Below, one piece after another: positions 8,290 to 16,171 of a stretch of 32,158 bases of DNA (the stretch's first letter is position 1; each line of letters starts with the position of its first letter). A model generated the notes under the pieces. That model saw only the letters and a program-made list of their open reading frames with translations. It had not been told where the DNA came from and ran no database searches. The position numbers and the translations under genes were made by a program. The stretch is from Bordetella parapertussis (GTDB taxonomy: Bacteria > Pseudomonadota > Gammaproteobacteria > Burkholderiales > SG8-39): assembly GCA_945897475.1 (NCBI GenBank), contig CAMDFL010000041.1, forward strand, positions 1-32,158, written 5' to 3'.

Positions 8290-9126
8290 ATGGCGCAAGC
8301 TGAACCGCAAGCCGAACCGCAACCCCGCCGCAGCGGACGTCCGCGACCGCAATATCGCGCGGTGGAGGTACGCCGGACCCAGCGCATTACGCCGCACATG
8401 CAAAGAGTGACTGTTACCGGCGACGAACTCGCCGGATTTTCGACCCAGGGCGTGGCCGGTCATATCCGCATACTGCTGCCGGCGCCCGGACAGACGGAGC
8501 CGGTTCTGCCAACTTGGGGGCCGAACGGGCCGGAGTATCCCGAAGGCGCAGCGCGGCCCACCAGCCGTGCCTACACGCCGCGGCGCTGGGACCCGGCCAC
8601 TCTGGAACTTGACATCGATTTTGTACTGCACGGCGACAACGGCCCAGCATCAGCCTGGGCCGCCCGCGCCAAAGTGGAGGACAAGCTGGTGGTGGTTGCG
8701 CCACGCCGCGCCTACCAACCCGACCCCGATGCCGACTGGTATCTGATCGCCGGTGATGAGTCCGCGCTACCCGCCATCGGCACTGTCATCGAAGTGTTGC
8801 CTGCCTCGGCGCGCGCCCTGGTCTATGTCGAAGTACCGGACGCAGCCGAACAACAGCAGTTGCTCGGCCCGGCGCCTGTGCACCCGGTATGGATTCATCG
8901 CGGTGATGCTCTGCCCGGCAGCAAGCTGGAAGCAGCGATAAGAACCTTGAGTCTTCCCGAGGGTCGCGGATGCGTCTGGATTGCTTGCGAGTCAATGGCG
9001 ATGCGCAATATACGCAGGCATTTGATCGAAGACCGCGGCATGGATCGCGGCATCATCAACACCCAGGGCTACTGGAAGTACGGCATGGCCAACCACTCCG
9101 ATCACGACACCGGGGAAGACATTTGA
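8290..9126 (+). CDS. Siderophore-interacting protein (FAD/NAD(P)H ferric reductase family)
   Basis: A 278 aa flavoprotein of the SIP/ViuB/YqjH family, which reduces ferric siderophores in the cytoplasm to release iron. RVTVTGDELAGF at about 39-50 opens the FAD barrel, RAYTPRR at 93-99 is the FAD-binding RxYT motif, and LIAGDESALPAIG starts the nucleotide-binding half. The conserved C-terminal WIACE and GYWKYG follow. The N-terminus carries a short AEPQAEPQP tract that looks like a slippage product. ATG at 8290 follows AGGA. No siderophore synthesis or TonB receptor gene is nearby, so the enzyme probably serves scavenged siderophores. The cupin upstream may be a partner. Confidence 0.9.
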   Translation: MAQAEPQAEPQPRRSGRPRPQYRAVEVRRTQRITPHMQRVTVTGDELAGFSTQGVAGHIRILLPAPGQTEPVLPTWGPNGPEYPEGAARPTSRAYTPRRWDPATLELDIDFVLHGDNGPASAWAARAKVEDKLVVVAPRRAYQPDPDADWYLIAGDESALPAIGTVIEVLPASARALVYVEVPDAAEQQQLLGPAPVHPVWIHRGDALPGSKLEAAIRTLSLPEGRGCVWIACESMAMRNIRRHLIEDRGMDRGIINTQGYWKYGMANHSDHDTGEDI

Positions 9127-9165
9127 GATTCCGGAATCGAATGTGATCGGACTCACGCCAGCAGG

Positions 9166-9690
9166 CTATTCATCCAACCAGCGGCGGCACGCATCTGTAT
9201 CCGCCCGAACCAGACCATCGAAATATTGTCGACGCCAGCGTTCGGGATCGATCGGCGACTCCGCCAGACAGGGTTAGGGAAACCCGCCGCGCTCCAGAAG
9301 ATGGGTCAGCGCGCGTTCCGGATCGGCGTCGGTTTGCTCGCACCATTCGCGCACGGAAATGGGATGCAGCCGCAGTGCCAGGAAGCGACCCGCCAGAGAA
9401 TCGCCGGATTTGCGGAACGTATCCAAACGCGCGCTTCCCGTAATCAGCAACTTCTGATCCGCGAATTTGCCGTCATGCACACCCTTAAGCCAGCTCTTCC
9501 AGCCGGGCATCTTGTGAGTTTCATCGAAAACCAACATCCGCGCCCTGCGGTCCCAGGCACCGGATTCGATAACGCGCCTATCTTCGAAAACGTCGTAATT
9601 GAAATACTGCCCGCCGCCCAAACGCTCCAGCAGGCGGTGGCTCATTGTGGTTTTCCCTACCTGCCTCGGGCCGGTAAGAAATACCATCAT
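9166..9690 (-). pseudogene. AAA_14/DUF4143-type ATPase, broken and truncated
   Basis: The first 138 codons encode the ATPase half of an AAA_14/DUF4143 protein (normally about 380 aa): Walker A GPRQVGKTT at 7-15, Walker B MLVFDETHKM, GSARLDTFR, then HPISVREWCEQ and LLERGGFP. A TAA stop at 9274-9276 follows. Reading through it in the same frame gives PCLAESPIDPERWRRQYFDGLVRAD, which continues the family's conserved sequence. One nonsense change (probably GAA or GAG to TAA) therefore broke the gene. Homology is lost soon after, and a second stop falls at 9166-9168, so the DUF4143 half is gone too. Intact members are often mobile or toxin-antitoxin-associated ATPases of unclear role. Confidence 0.85.
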
Positions 9691-9779
9691 GAATCACGCC
9701 TGCAAGCTCGCAAGCGAGCTCGCATCATCCATTCGGAGTAGCATTTAGCGCTTCCGCCAATTCAGCGTTAGGGGACAGA

Positions 9780-10766
9780 ATGGTCAAGGTTCATGTTTCG
9801 ATAGGTCGTTGCTTGGCGTTAATCGCGCTTGCAACAACCCTGCCCGCTTCGGCGCAACCCGCCTACCCCACCAAACCCATCCAGATTATTTCAATGTTCA
9901 GCCCCGGCCAGCCGCCAGACATTCAAAGCCGGCGAGTCGCCGCCAAGCTTTCCGAGTTTTTCGGTCAAGCCGTCGTCATTGAAAACCGCCCCGCCTCAGG
10001 TGGCGTGATGGCGGCGCAGGCGGTGGCGCGCGCCTCCCCGGACGGCTACACGCTCTCCATCGCCAACGCCGGTACGCTGATCCTCAAGCACCTGAATCCC
10101 GCAATTGCCTACGATACGGTCGCCGATTTCGCGCCTGTGATCCCGCTCACTGATGGTCCGCTTGCACTGATGGTCCGCGCCGACATGCCGTTTGGCCGGA
10201 CCGAAGATCTGGTTGCGCAAGCAAAGGCGCGTCCCGGAAAATTCAGTTATGGCTCGGGCGGCGTAGGTGCTACCTCCCACCTTGGTTCGGCAGTATTTGT
10301 GTCACTGGCCTCCATCGAGGCGACGCATGTGCCCTACAAAGGAATGGCGGACTTGCTGCCGGGCTTGTACCGCGGCGACGTCGATTTCGCCTACCTGGTC
10401 AGCAGTGCCGCGGTGACGCAAGCCAAATCGGGAAAGCTGCGCGCCCTCAATGTGACCAGCCGATCAAGACTGAAATATTTTCCCGATGTGCCGACGCTCC
10501 ATGAAATAACCCATAACGAACTCGCGGTGCTGGATAACTGGAGCGGCATCTGGGCGCCGGCAAAAACGCCGATCGACATTCAAAGAAAACTTCACGCGGC
10601 AGGCGCGAAAGCTATCGCCGATGCGGAGGTGCGCAAGGTCTACGACGCCACCGGTGGCGATGCTGCCGCGCCGCTTGCGGGCCCGGAGGAATACGCTGCG
10701 TTCGTGCGGCGTGAGAACGACAAGTGGCGGCAGATCGTAAAACTTTCTGGTGCGAAGGCGGATTGA
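9780..10766 (+). CDS. Bug-family periplasmic substrate-binding receptor
   Basis: A 328 aa secreted solute receptor. A signal peptide ends near ASA-Q (residue 25). The mature part starts with YPTKPIQIISMF and carries the family's VVIENRPASGG and SPDGYTLSIAN blocks, GVGATSHLGS near residue 162 and the closing WRQIVKLSGAKAD. The usual glycine-rich loop after the first strand reads SPGQPPDIQSR, lacking the PGG commonly seen, which may alter ligand choice. ATG at 9780 has AGGGGA just upstream. It is flanked by a dead ATPase gene and a convergent nucleoside transporter, and no TctAB permease is present. Confidence 0.93.
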   Translation: MVKVHVSIGRCLALIALATTLPASAQPAYPTKPIQIISMFSPGQPPDIQSRRVAAKLSEFFGQAVVIENRPASGGVMAAQAVARASPDGYTLSIANAGTLILKHLNPAIAYDTVADFAPVIPLTDGPLALMVRADMPFGRTEDLVAQAKARPGKFSYGSGGVGATSHLGSAVFVSLASIEATHVPYKGMADLLPGLYRGDVDFAYLVSSAAVTQAKSGKLRALNVTSRSRLKYFPDVPTLHEITHNELAVLDNWSGIWAPAKTPIDIQRKLHAAGAKAIADAEVRKVYDATGGDAAAPLAGPEEYAAFVRRENDKWRQIVKLSGAKAD

Positions 10767-10784
10767 TCTTTGCAGCTGAGCTCA

Positions 10785-10825
10785 AGCCAGATCGGTCACC
10801 GGCGAGAACTCGTTTGAGCTGATGA
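10785..10825. terminator. Weak inverted repeat between convergent genes
   Basis: AGCTCAA and TTGAGCT form a 7 bp inverted repeat with a long loop of about 28 bases, between the convergent Bug and nucleoside transporter genes. There is no T-run, so it may not terminate transcription. Confidence 0.2.
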
Positions 10826-10847
10826 AAGTTACACTGACCCTGATTAT

Positions 10848-12080
10848 TTAGGCCAGCAACCCCACCACCGCGCCTATCAGGCAGGTCGTCAGCGTTCCTG
10901 CGGCGATCGACTTCATTCCAAGCTGCACGATTTCGTCGCGGCGATCGGGCACCATGGTGCCGAGGCCACCGATCATGATGCCGAGACTTCCAAAGTTGGC
11001 GAAACCGCACAGTGCGTAGGTCATGATGAGGCGGGAGCGTTCCGATAACTCCGCCGCCTTGGCAAGGTCTAGATAAGCAATGAACTCGTTCAACACCGTC
11101 TTGGTACCCAGCAAGGTGCCCGCCACCCGCGCTTCTTCCCACGGTATTCCCGCCAGCCATGCCAGGGGCGCAAGCAGCCAGCCCAGAATGCCTTGCATCG
11201 ACAAGGCTTCACCGCCTGGGATGGGGACGAGACCGAGCAGCGCATTGACCAAGGTTACCAGCGCCACCAACACCACCAGCATCGCCACCACATTGATCAG
11301 CAACTCCACGCCGGCCAGCGTTCCGCACGTGATGGCATCCATGGTAGAGCTTGCACCGCTATCGAGCACCGATTCGCCCGTCTCCACCTTATCGGTCGGC
11401 GGCACCATAATGACCGCGATCAATATTGATGCCGGCGCAGACAGAATCGAGGCGATCAGCAAATGCGCCAGCGCGTCGGGCACCACGTCGCGCAAGAACT
11501 GCGCATACAGCACCAGCACCGTGCCGGCAATCGATGCCATGCCCCCCACCATGATGATGAAAAGCTCCGAGCGCGACACCCGCGCCAGGTAAGGCCGCAC
11601 GAACATCGGGGCTTCCACCATGCCGACAAACACATTGGCCGCGGTGGACAGTCCCACCACGCCGCCTACGCCCATGGTCTTTTTCAGCATCCAGGAAAAT
11701 GCCCGAACGATGGCGGGCAACACGCGCCAATAGAAAAGCACCGAGGTCAGCGCGCTGACCACCAGCGCCAGCGGCAACGCACGCAAGGCCAGAATGAATG
11801 TCGAACCAGGCCCCGATTCCTGAAACGGCGTGGGTGCGCCGCCGAGATAACCAAACACGAAGGAGGTGCCCGCTTGAGTCGCCCGTTCCAATACGCCAAG
11901 AGCGTCATTGAGCAATGCGAAAAAATCCTTAACGGCCGGTATCTTGAGCAAGGCAAAGGCGAGAATAAAAAGCAGCAATAAGCCTGACAGCACTACGCGC
12001 CAGGGTACGCGATGTCTGGCTTCACTCAAGAGCCAAGCGAGAACTAGTAATCCGGCCATGCCTACAAAGGAGTGGGCCAC
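10848..12080 (-). CDS. Concentrative nucleoside transporter (CNT/NupC family)
   Basis: A 410 aa inner-membrane permease that imports nucleosides using a proton or sodium gradient. About ten hydrophobic segments are visible. The family signature STAANVFVGMVEAPMFVRPYL spans roughly 145-165 with the EAP motif at 156-158, preceded by the gate-domain GAPTPFQESGPGSTF. A second conserved block, GTKTVLNEFIAYLDL, lies near residue 325, followed by YALCGFANFGSLGIMIGGLG. The likely start is GTG at 12080, two bases after the stop of a Bug remnant, suggesting that translation now depends on the remnant's good ribosome site. ATG at 12059 is the alternative. Confidence 0.92.
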   Translation of the reverse strand: MAHSFVGMAGLLVLAWLLSEARHRVPWRVVLSGLLLLFILAFALLKIPAVKDFFALLNDALGVLERATQAGTSFVFGYLGGAPTPFQESGPGSTFILALRALPLALVVSALTSVLFYWRVLPAIVRAFSWMLKKTMGVGGVVGLSTAANVFVGMVEAPMFVRPYLARVSRSELFIIMVGGMASIAGTVLVLYAQFLRDVVPDALAHLLIASILSAPASILIAVIMVPPTDKVETGESVLDSGASSTMDAITCGTLAGVELLINVVAMLVVLVALVTLVNALLGLVPIPGGEALSMQGILGWLLAPLAWLAGIPWEEARVAGTLLGTKTVLNEFIAYLDLAKAAELSERSRLIMTYALCGFANFGSLGIMIGGLGTMVPDRRDEIVQLGMKSIAAGTLTTCLIGAVVGLLA

Positions 12081-12082
12081 CG

Positions 12083-12211
12083 TTAATACGCCCCCAGTTC
12101 GAACAGTCGCACCGGCTTGGAGGGGTAGCTTGCCGCTGGGTCTTGCGCCCTGACTATCCCCGTCACTACAGCCAGCGTGAACGACAACACTGCAATGACG
12201 GCACTCTTCAT
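12083..12211 (-). pseudogene. Bug receptor remnant (signal peptide and first strand only)
   Basis: ATG at 12211 follows an excellent AAGGAG site and encodes a signal peptide (KSAVIAVLSFTLAVVTGIVRA), then DPAASYPSKPVRL, the standard N-terminus of a mature Bug protein. After five more codons (FELGAY) it stops at TAA, 12083-12085. The other ~280 residues are missing and the nucleoside transporter begins two bases later. This looks like a deletion that joined the front of a Bug gene to the permease. A tiny secreted peptide could still be made. Confidence 0.85.
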
Positions 12212-12319
12212 TTGGGATCTCCTTAATTGAACACGCGGAAAATGCAAATCACGCCGGAATAAGTAAGAACTTCGCGATATCAGATCCCGCTGCAAGTGAG
12301 CGGCAATAAGAGATGCAGT

Positions 12320-13672
12320 TCAACGCCCCACCTCCGGCGCGCTAACCGCGGGAGGTGCGGCCTTACTCCCCTTGACCTTCTCGCCCGGCTGCCAGCCCAG
12401 CACCAACATCAGCACGATAAATCCGACGATGTAGGCCACCACGACATGCCAGCCGTGATACAGCCAGCGTCCTGCGGATTTGGCCTCCGGGTACATGGTG
12501 GCCAGCGCCACCCCGGCGGAGGAGCCAAACCAGATCATCGAGCCGCCGAAGCCCACGCAGTAGGCAAGCATGCCCCAGTCGTAACCGTCCTGCTTCAGGG
12601 CTAGCGCCGTGAGCGGAATATTGTCGAACACCGCAGAGACGAAGCCCAGACCGAACGCGGTTTGCCACGAGGCATCGGGCAATTTTTCAACCGGCATCAT
12701 CGATGCGCAAGTCACCAGTGAAAGCAGAAAGATGCTTCCCTTGGTGGTCTCCGGCAGGATATTCCACGCGGGCTTGCGCACCAGCGCCGACAGCAGGATC
12801 GCCACCCAAACGCCAACGCCGATAAAGGGGAAGGTATCGGATACATCTGCATGGAGCACGTTGACATATACGTTGACCGAGATGGCCATGACAAGAATGA
12901 ATGCGACGATACCCAACCGCGCCCAATCGACATGGGTGCCGGCGGGTTGTTCGCGCATGATTGGCGAGTAACGCTGCTGCTGCATGGCCGCCGGGATGCC
13001 AAAAATCACCATAGCCACCATCGCCGCGACATAGGCGTGCAGCACATCGAACGGATGGACCCCGTCGATCCACATCATGGTGGTGGTGGTGTCGCCCACC
13101 ACGCTGCCCGAACCGCCGGCATTCGATGCGGCGACGATGGCAGCAAGATAGCCGATATGCACCTTGCCGCGGAACACCGTATGCGCCATGGCCCCGCCGA
13201 TCAACGCTCCGGCAATGTTATCCAGAAACGCGGACAACACGAAAACCATGACCAGAAGCACAAAGCAACCTTTCCAGTCGTCGGGAAGAAACCTCGGCAA
13301 TACCGCCGGCACCTTGCTGTCCTCGAAATGCCTGGAGAGCAACCCGAATCCCAACAGCAGGCAGAACAGGTTGGCGAGGATCACCCATTCATGCTGCATG
13401 TGCAGGGCAAATCCTGTGAGTCCCGCGCCGGTCTTGAATCCCGTGAAAACAAGCTTATAGGCAGTGATGGCCGCAAGCCCCGTCAGCGCAACCGCGAGCG
13501 TGTGATTGTGAAACAGTGCCACGCCCAGCAATGTCAGGGCAAACAGGATGAAATCAAGCGGAACGCCGGAGAGCGAAGGGCCGTCCGCTGCATGGGCCAT
13601 GCCAGTTGCGCAAAGCAAAAAACCGGCAAGAACAAGTCCGGCAACTCGCATGCTGATTCGACCATCACGCAT
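12320..13672 (-). CDS. NhaD-like/ion-transporter (IT) superfamily membrane protein
   Basis: A 450 aa polytopic membrane protein with about twelve hydrophobic segments and a cleavable-looking N-terminal signal (ATGMAHAADG). Two paired motifs typical of the IT superfamily (NhaD, ArsB, CitMHS) are visible. One is FLDNIAGALIGG, then NAGGSGSVVGDTTTTMMW, around residues 160-205. The repeat copy is SAVFDNIPLTALAL with FGGSMIWFGSSAGV near 355-395. NhaD members exchange sodium for protons; other relatives carry arsenite or di- and tricarboxylates. The DN and GDTTTTMMW pattern leans towards NhaD. ATG at 13672 has AGGA ten bases upstream. It lies upstream of the Bug remnant and the nucleoside transporter in the same direction. 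Confidence 0.85.
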   Translation of the reverse strand: MRDGRISMRVAGLVLAGFLLCATGMAHAADGPSLSGVPLDFILFALTLLGVALFHNHTLAVALTGLAAITAYKLVFTGFKTGAGLTGFALHMQHEWVILANLFCLLLGFGLLSRHFEDSKVPAVLPRFLPDDWKGCFVLLVMVFVLSAFLDNIAGALIGGAMAHTVFRGKVHIGYLAAIVAASNAGGSGSVVGDTTTTMMWIDGVHPFDVLHAYVAAMVAMVIFGIPAAMQQQRYSPIMREQPAGTHVDWARLGIVAFILVMAISVNVYVNVLHADVSDTFPFIGVGVWVAILLSALVRKPAWNILPETTKGSIFLLSLVTCASMMPVEKLPDASWQTAFGLGFVSAVFDNIPLTALALKQDGYDWGMLAYCVGFGGSMIWFGSSAGVALATMYPEAKSAGRWLYHGWHVVVAYIVGFIVLMLVLGWQPGEKVKGSKAAPPAVSAPEVGR

Positions 13673-13810
13673 TGATTATTCCTGCGAGGGAGACGCGCGA
13701 TTCTAGCGCAGCGATTGTCCTTGGCATACACATACGACCGACGCACACCGCCGACGCATACCACCAACACACAACCACTGCGATAGGGGCTCGGTGACCT
13801 GCCCGGTGGT

Positions 13811-13877
13811 ATTCGCGGCTTTAAATATTCGCGGCATAGATATTCGCCGACAATAGATATTCGCAATAGATATTCGC
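13811..13877. repeat. ATATTCGC tandem array, ~15 bp period
   Basis: ATTCGC recurs at 13811, 13827, 13842, 13859 and 13872, spacings of 16, 15, 17 and 13 bases. The last four copies share the longer core ATATTCGC. The array lies about 180 bases upstream of terC and 140 bases upstream of the divergent NhaD-like gene. Confidence 0.82.
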
Positions 13878-13932
13878 GCAGTTGTAAGCATCGATGGAAG
13901 CGGATACATTATCGGGCGCGTTGCATGGGGCG

Positions 13933-13963
13933 ACCGAATTTTCGGTGGTGCCGCCCAAGCACC
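13933..13963 (+). other. Two adjacent hairpins in the terC leader
   Basis: ACCGAA-TT-TTCGGT (13933-13946) is followed at once by GGTGC-CGCCCAA-GCACC (13947-13963). A GGGG/CCCC pair could enclose them. The position, about 100-130 bases before the terC start, suggests a structured 5' leader. TerC/YjbE genes are often controlled by the manganese yybP-ykoY riboswitch, but its conserved bases are not evident here. Confidence 0.35.
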
Positions 13964-14060
13964 CCGCGCCGACCCTGACCCCGTGAATTGTCAGCGCCGG
14001 CTTTAAGACCACCGTCGCGACGCATCGGGCCTCGCGACTAACACGCAAAACGGAGATTAA

Positions 14061-14765
14061 ATGGACATTAGCAGCCCGCAATTCTGGATATCGGTCGGAC
14101 AGATCATCATCATCGATATCCTGCTCGGCGGCGACAATGCCGTCGTGATCGCCCTGGCTTGCCGCCGTTTGCCTGAGAACCTGAGGAACAAGGGCATATT
14201 CTGGGGGGTGTTCGGCGCCATTGCTTTGCGTGCCTTATTCCTGTTTTTTGCCGTCAGCCTGCTGAGTCTTCCTTATTTGAAGATTATCGGCGGGCTGTTG
14301 CTTTTCTGGATCGCCATCAAGATGGTGGTCCCGGAGGGCGACGAGGGCGGCGAGAACTCGATTGACGGCGGTACTACGCTCTGGAGCGCGATACGCACGG
14401 TCATCATCGCGGACGCGGTGATGAGCCTGGATAATGTGGTGGCAGTCGCCGCGGCGGCCAAGGATAGCTGGACCCTGGCCGTTTTGGGCGTCCTGATCAG
14501 CATTCCCATCGTCGTATGGGGCAGCAAAATCGTTCTCAAACTGATGGACCGCTACCCCGCCGTCATTCTTTTCGGCGCGGCTCTGCTGGGCTGGATTGCC
14601 GGCGGCTTGCTGGTGGACGATGTCGCGGTCAGGCCGTGGATAGAGGACATACATTCCTGGCTCCACTATGTGGGCGCCGGGATAGGCGTGGCGATCGTGG
14701 TCGTGGTCGGAAAAACTCTTGAGGCCAGGGCGGGGGCGGCAAGAACCGCCAGCGAAGCCTCGTAA
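14061..14765 (+). CDS. TerC/YjbE-family integral membrane protein
   Basis: A 234 aa membrane protein with about seven hydrophobic segments. The family signature is near the N-terminus: IIIIDILLGGDNAVVIALACRRLP (about 14-37), with the acidic and Asn residues within the membrane. A repeat-like second copy follows: VIIADAVMSLDNVVAVAAAAKD (about 113-134). TerC/YjbE/Alx proteins are linked to metal, mainly manganese, export and tellurite resistance. The protein carries no CBS or transporter-associated domain, so it is the short form. ATG at 14061 follows CGGAG. A long structured spacer precedes it and a universal stress gene follows on the same strand. Confidence 0.92.
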   Translation: MDISSPQFWISVGQIIIIDILLGGDNAVVIALACRRLPENLRNKGIFWGVFGAIALRALFLFFAVSLLSLPYLKIIGGLLLFWIAIKMVVPEGDEGGENSIDGGTTLWSAIRTVIIADAVMSLDNVVAVAAAAKDSWTLAVLGVLISIPIVVWGSKIVLKLMDRYPAVILFGAALLGWIAGGLLVDDVAVRPWIEDIHSWLHYVGAGIGVAIVVVVGKTLEARAGAARTASEAS

Positions 14766-14842
14766 GGACGTGTTCCGGCACGACTCCCGCTCACTCGCCG
14801 AATGTAGCGCTAAAGCATACCAATACCATTGAAAGTCAAGCC

Positions 14843-15268
14843 ATGAAGAAACTGCTACTGCCCATTGACGGATCAGACGCTTCACAGCGAAGCATTGCCT
14901 ACATCCTTGAGGATTTCAATGGCTACTCGGACGCGCCGGAAATTCACCTGTTGAACATTCAATCTCCATTGCCTTCTGGCGTGACCAAGTTCATCAGCCG
15001 CGAAGATGTCCGCCAGTATCATCTTGAAGAAGGCGGGAAGGAGCTTGCCAAGGCGCGCGCCAAGCTGGATAAGGCAGGCAGAAAGTATCTCCACAGCATA
15101 GTAATCGGGCAACCCGCGGAAGCCGTCGCCCGCTATGCGAAGGCTAAGAAGATTGATCAGATCGTTCTGGGGACGCGCCGTCTTACCGCGGTTTCAGGAA
15201 TCCTGCTAGGTTCGGTGACAACCAAAATCATCAGCGCCACCAATACGCCGGTGCTTCTGCTCAAATAG
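14843..15268 (+). CDS. Universal stress protein (UspA family)
   Basis: A 141 aa single Usp domain: [21 protein letters not shown] opens it with the first strand and the conserved Asp, and [24 protein letters not shown] near residues 108-131 holds the nucleotide loop. The ATP signature (G, two residues, G, nine residues, G-S/T) is kept only in part, because an Arg stands where the second Gly is expected. ATP binding may therefore be weak. Usp proteins act in the cytoplasm in stress survival. It lies 77 bases after terC on the same strand and may share its transcript. Confidence 0.93.
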   Translation: MKKLLLPIDGSDASQRSIAYILEDFNGYSDAPEIHLLNIQSPLPSGVTKFISREDVRQYHLEEGGKELAKARAKLDKAGRKYLHSIVIGQPAEAVARYAKAKKIDQIVLGTRRLTAVSGILLGSVTTKIISATNTPVLLLK

Positions 15269-15362
15269 TCCTGCGGCGTACGCGATTAGGCGCCTGCCGG
15301 AAATATTTACCGTAGAATGTAGGGGCTGTCCATCAATTGAATTTAGGCCAGCGCTCCTACTC

Positions 15363-16157
15363 ATGACAACTCCAGAACCCATCCGCCTGTCCAAACGCAT
15401 GAGCGAGCTGGGCCTTTCCTCGCGGCGCGAAGCAGATGAGTGGATAGAACGCGGCTGGGTGCGGGTGGATGGCGCGGTAGCCATCCTCGGCTTGAAAGTG
15501 CTGCCACACCAGGAAATTGCCGTCGATGGCCGTGCCCGCAAGGAGCAGGCTAAACGTATTACCGTGCTGCTGCACAAACCCATCGGGTACGTCAGCGGCC
15601 AGGCCGAGGATGGCCACACGCCTGCTTCGGTGCTTGCAGTCCCTGAAAATCAGTGGCACGAGGTACTGCGGGACGAGCAAGGGCGGCGCAATCCAAGCAC
15701 TCGGCACGTAAAACCGGCGCCAGTGCGGCATCAAGACTTATTCGGACTGGCTCCTGCCGGGCGATTGGATATCGACTCCACCGGCCTCTTGGTGCTAACG
15801 CAAGATGGCCGCATTGCCAAGCAGCTTATCGGCGAGGATTCCGAGATCGAAAAAGAATACCTGGTGAGGGTGCGTTATTCGAAGAACGGCGGCAAGTTGC
15901 CCGATTCGGATTTGCAACTTCTCAATCACGGCCTGTCCTTGGATGGCGGTGCGCTGCGCCCCGCCAAAGTCTGGTGGCAGAACGATGATCAGTTGCGCTT
16001 CGTATTGCGCGAAGGAAAAAAGCGCCAGATCCGCCGCATGTGCGAGGCCGTTGGCCTGCAGGTGGCGGGATTGAAACGAGTGCGTATCGGCAATGTAATG
16101 CTGGGCAAGTTGCCACAGGGTAAATGGCGGTTCCTGGGTGCAGGCGAAATTTTTTGA
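15363..16157 (+). CDS. RsuA/RluF-family pseudouridine synthase
   Basis: A 264 aa enzyme that converts a uridine in ribosomal RNA (or tRNA) to pseudouridine. The N-terminal S4 RNA-binding domain spans about 7-55 ([21 protein letters not shown], then GWVRVDG). The catalytic domain starts at [14 protein letters not shown] and contains the catalytic Asp136 in [14 protein letters not shown], followed by EKEYLVRV and the closing [19 protein letters not shown]. About 30 extra residues lie between the HKP strand and the catalytic loop (about 95-128). The family is clear, but whether the target is RluF-like or RsuA-like cannot be decided. The ATG at 15363 lacks an obvious ribosome site. The methyltransferase start follows 14 bases after the stop. 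Confidence 0.93.
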   Translation: MTTPEPIRLSKRMSELGLSSRREADEWIERGWVRVDGAVAILGLKVLPHQEIAVDGRARKEQAKRITVLLHKPIGYVSGQAEDGHTPASVLAVPENQWHEVLRDEQGRRNPSTRHVKPAPVRHQDLFGLAPAGRLDIDSTGLLVLTQDGRIAKQLIGEDSEIEKEYLVRVRYSKNGGKLPDSDLQLLNHGLSLDGGALRPAKVWWQNDDQLRFVLREGKKRQIRRMCEAVGLQVAGLKRVRIGNVMLGKLPQGKWRFLGAGEIF

Positions 16158-16171
16158 ACGACAGGATTGAT

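Larger units (their letters stand above)
13673..14060. other. 388 bp divergent spacer with repeats and hairpins
   Basis: The spacer between the NhaD-like gene and terC holds an ACC/ACG-rich stretch in which CCGACGCA occurs twice (13738-13745 and 13751-13758). It also holds the ATTCGC repeat array and the two adjacent hairpins annotated separately. No gene is supported. Confidence 0.6.

Noticed and set aside
10785-10825. Strong bidirectional terminator between the Bug and nucleoside transporter genes
   Set aside because: Stem of 7 bp with a loop of about 28 bases and no T-run; kept only as a low-confidence site.
12851-13675. Long plus-strand open frame opposite the NhaD-like gene
   Set aside because: His/Gln-rich translation typical of an antisense shadow; the minus-strand frame has clear membrane-transporter motifs.
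13882-14060. yybP-ykoY manganese riboswitch upstream of terC
   Set aside because: Only the AAGACC-like end and general hairpins fit. The conserved core bases are not present, so it is kept as an unassigned structured leader.
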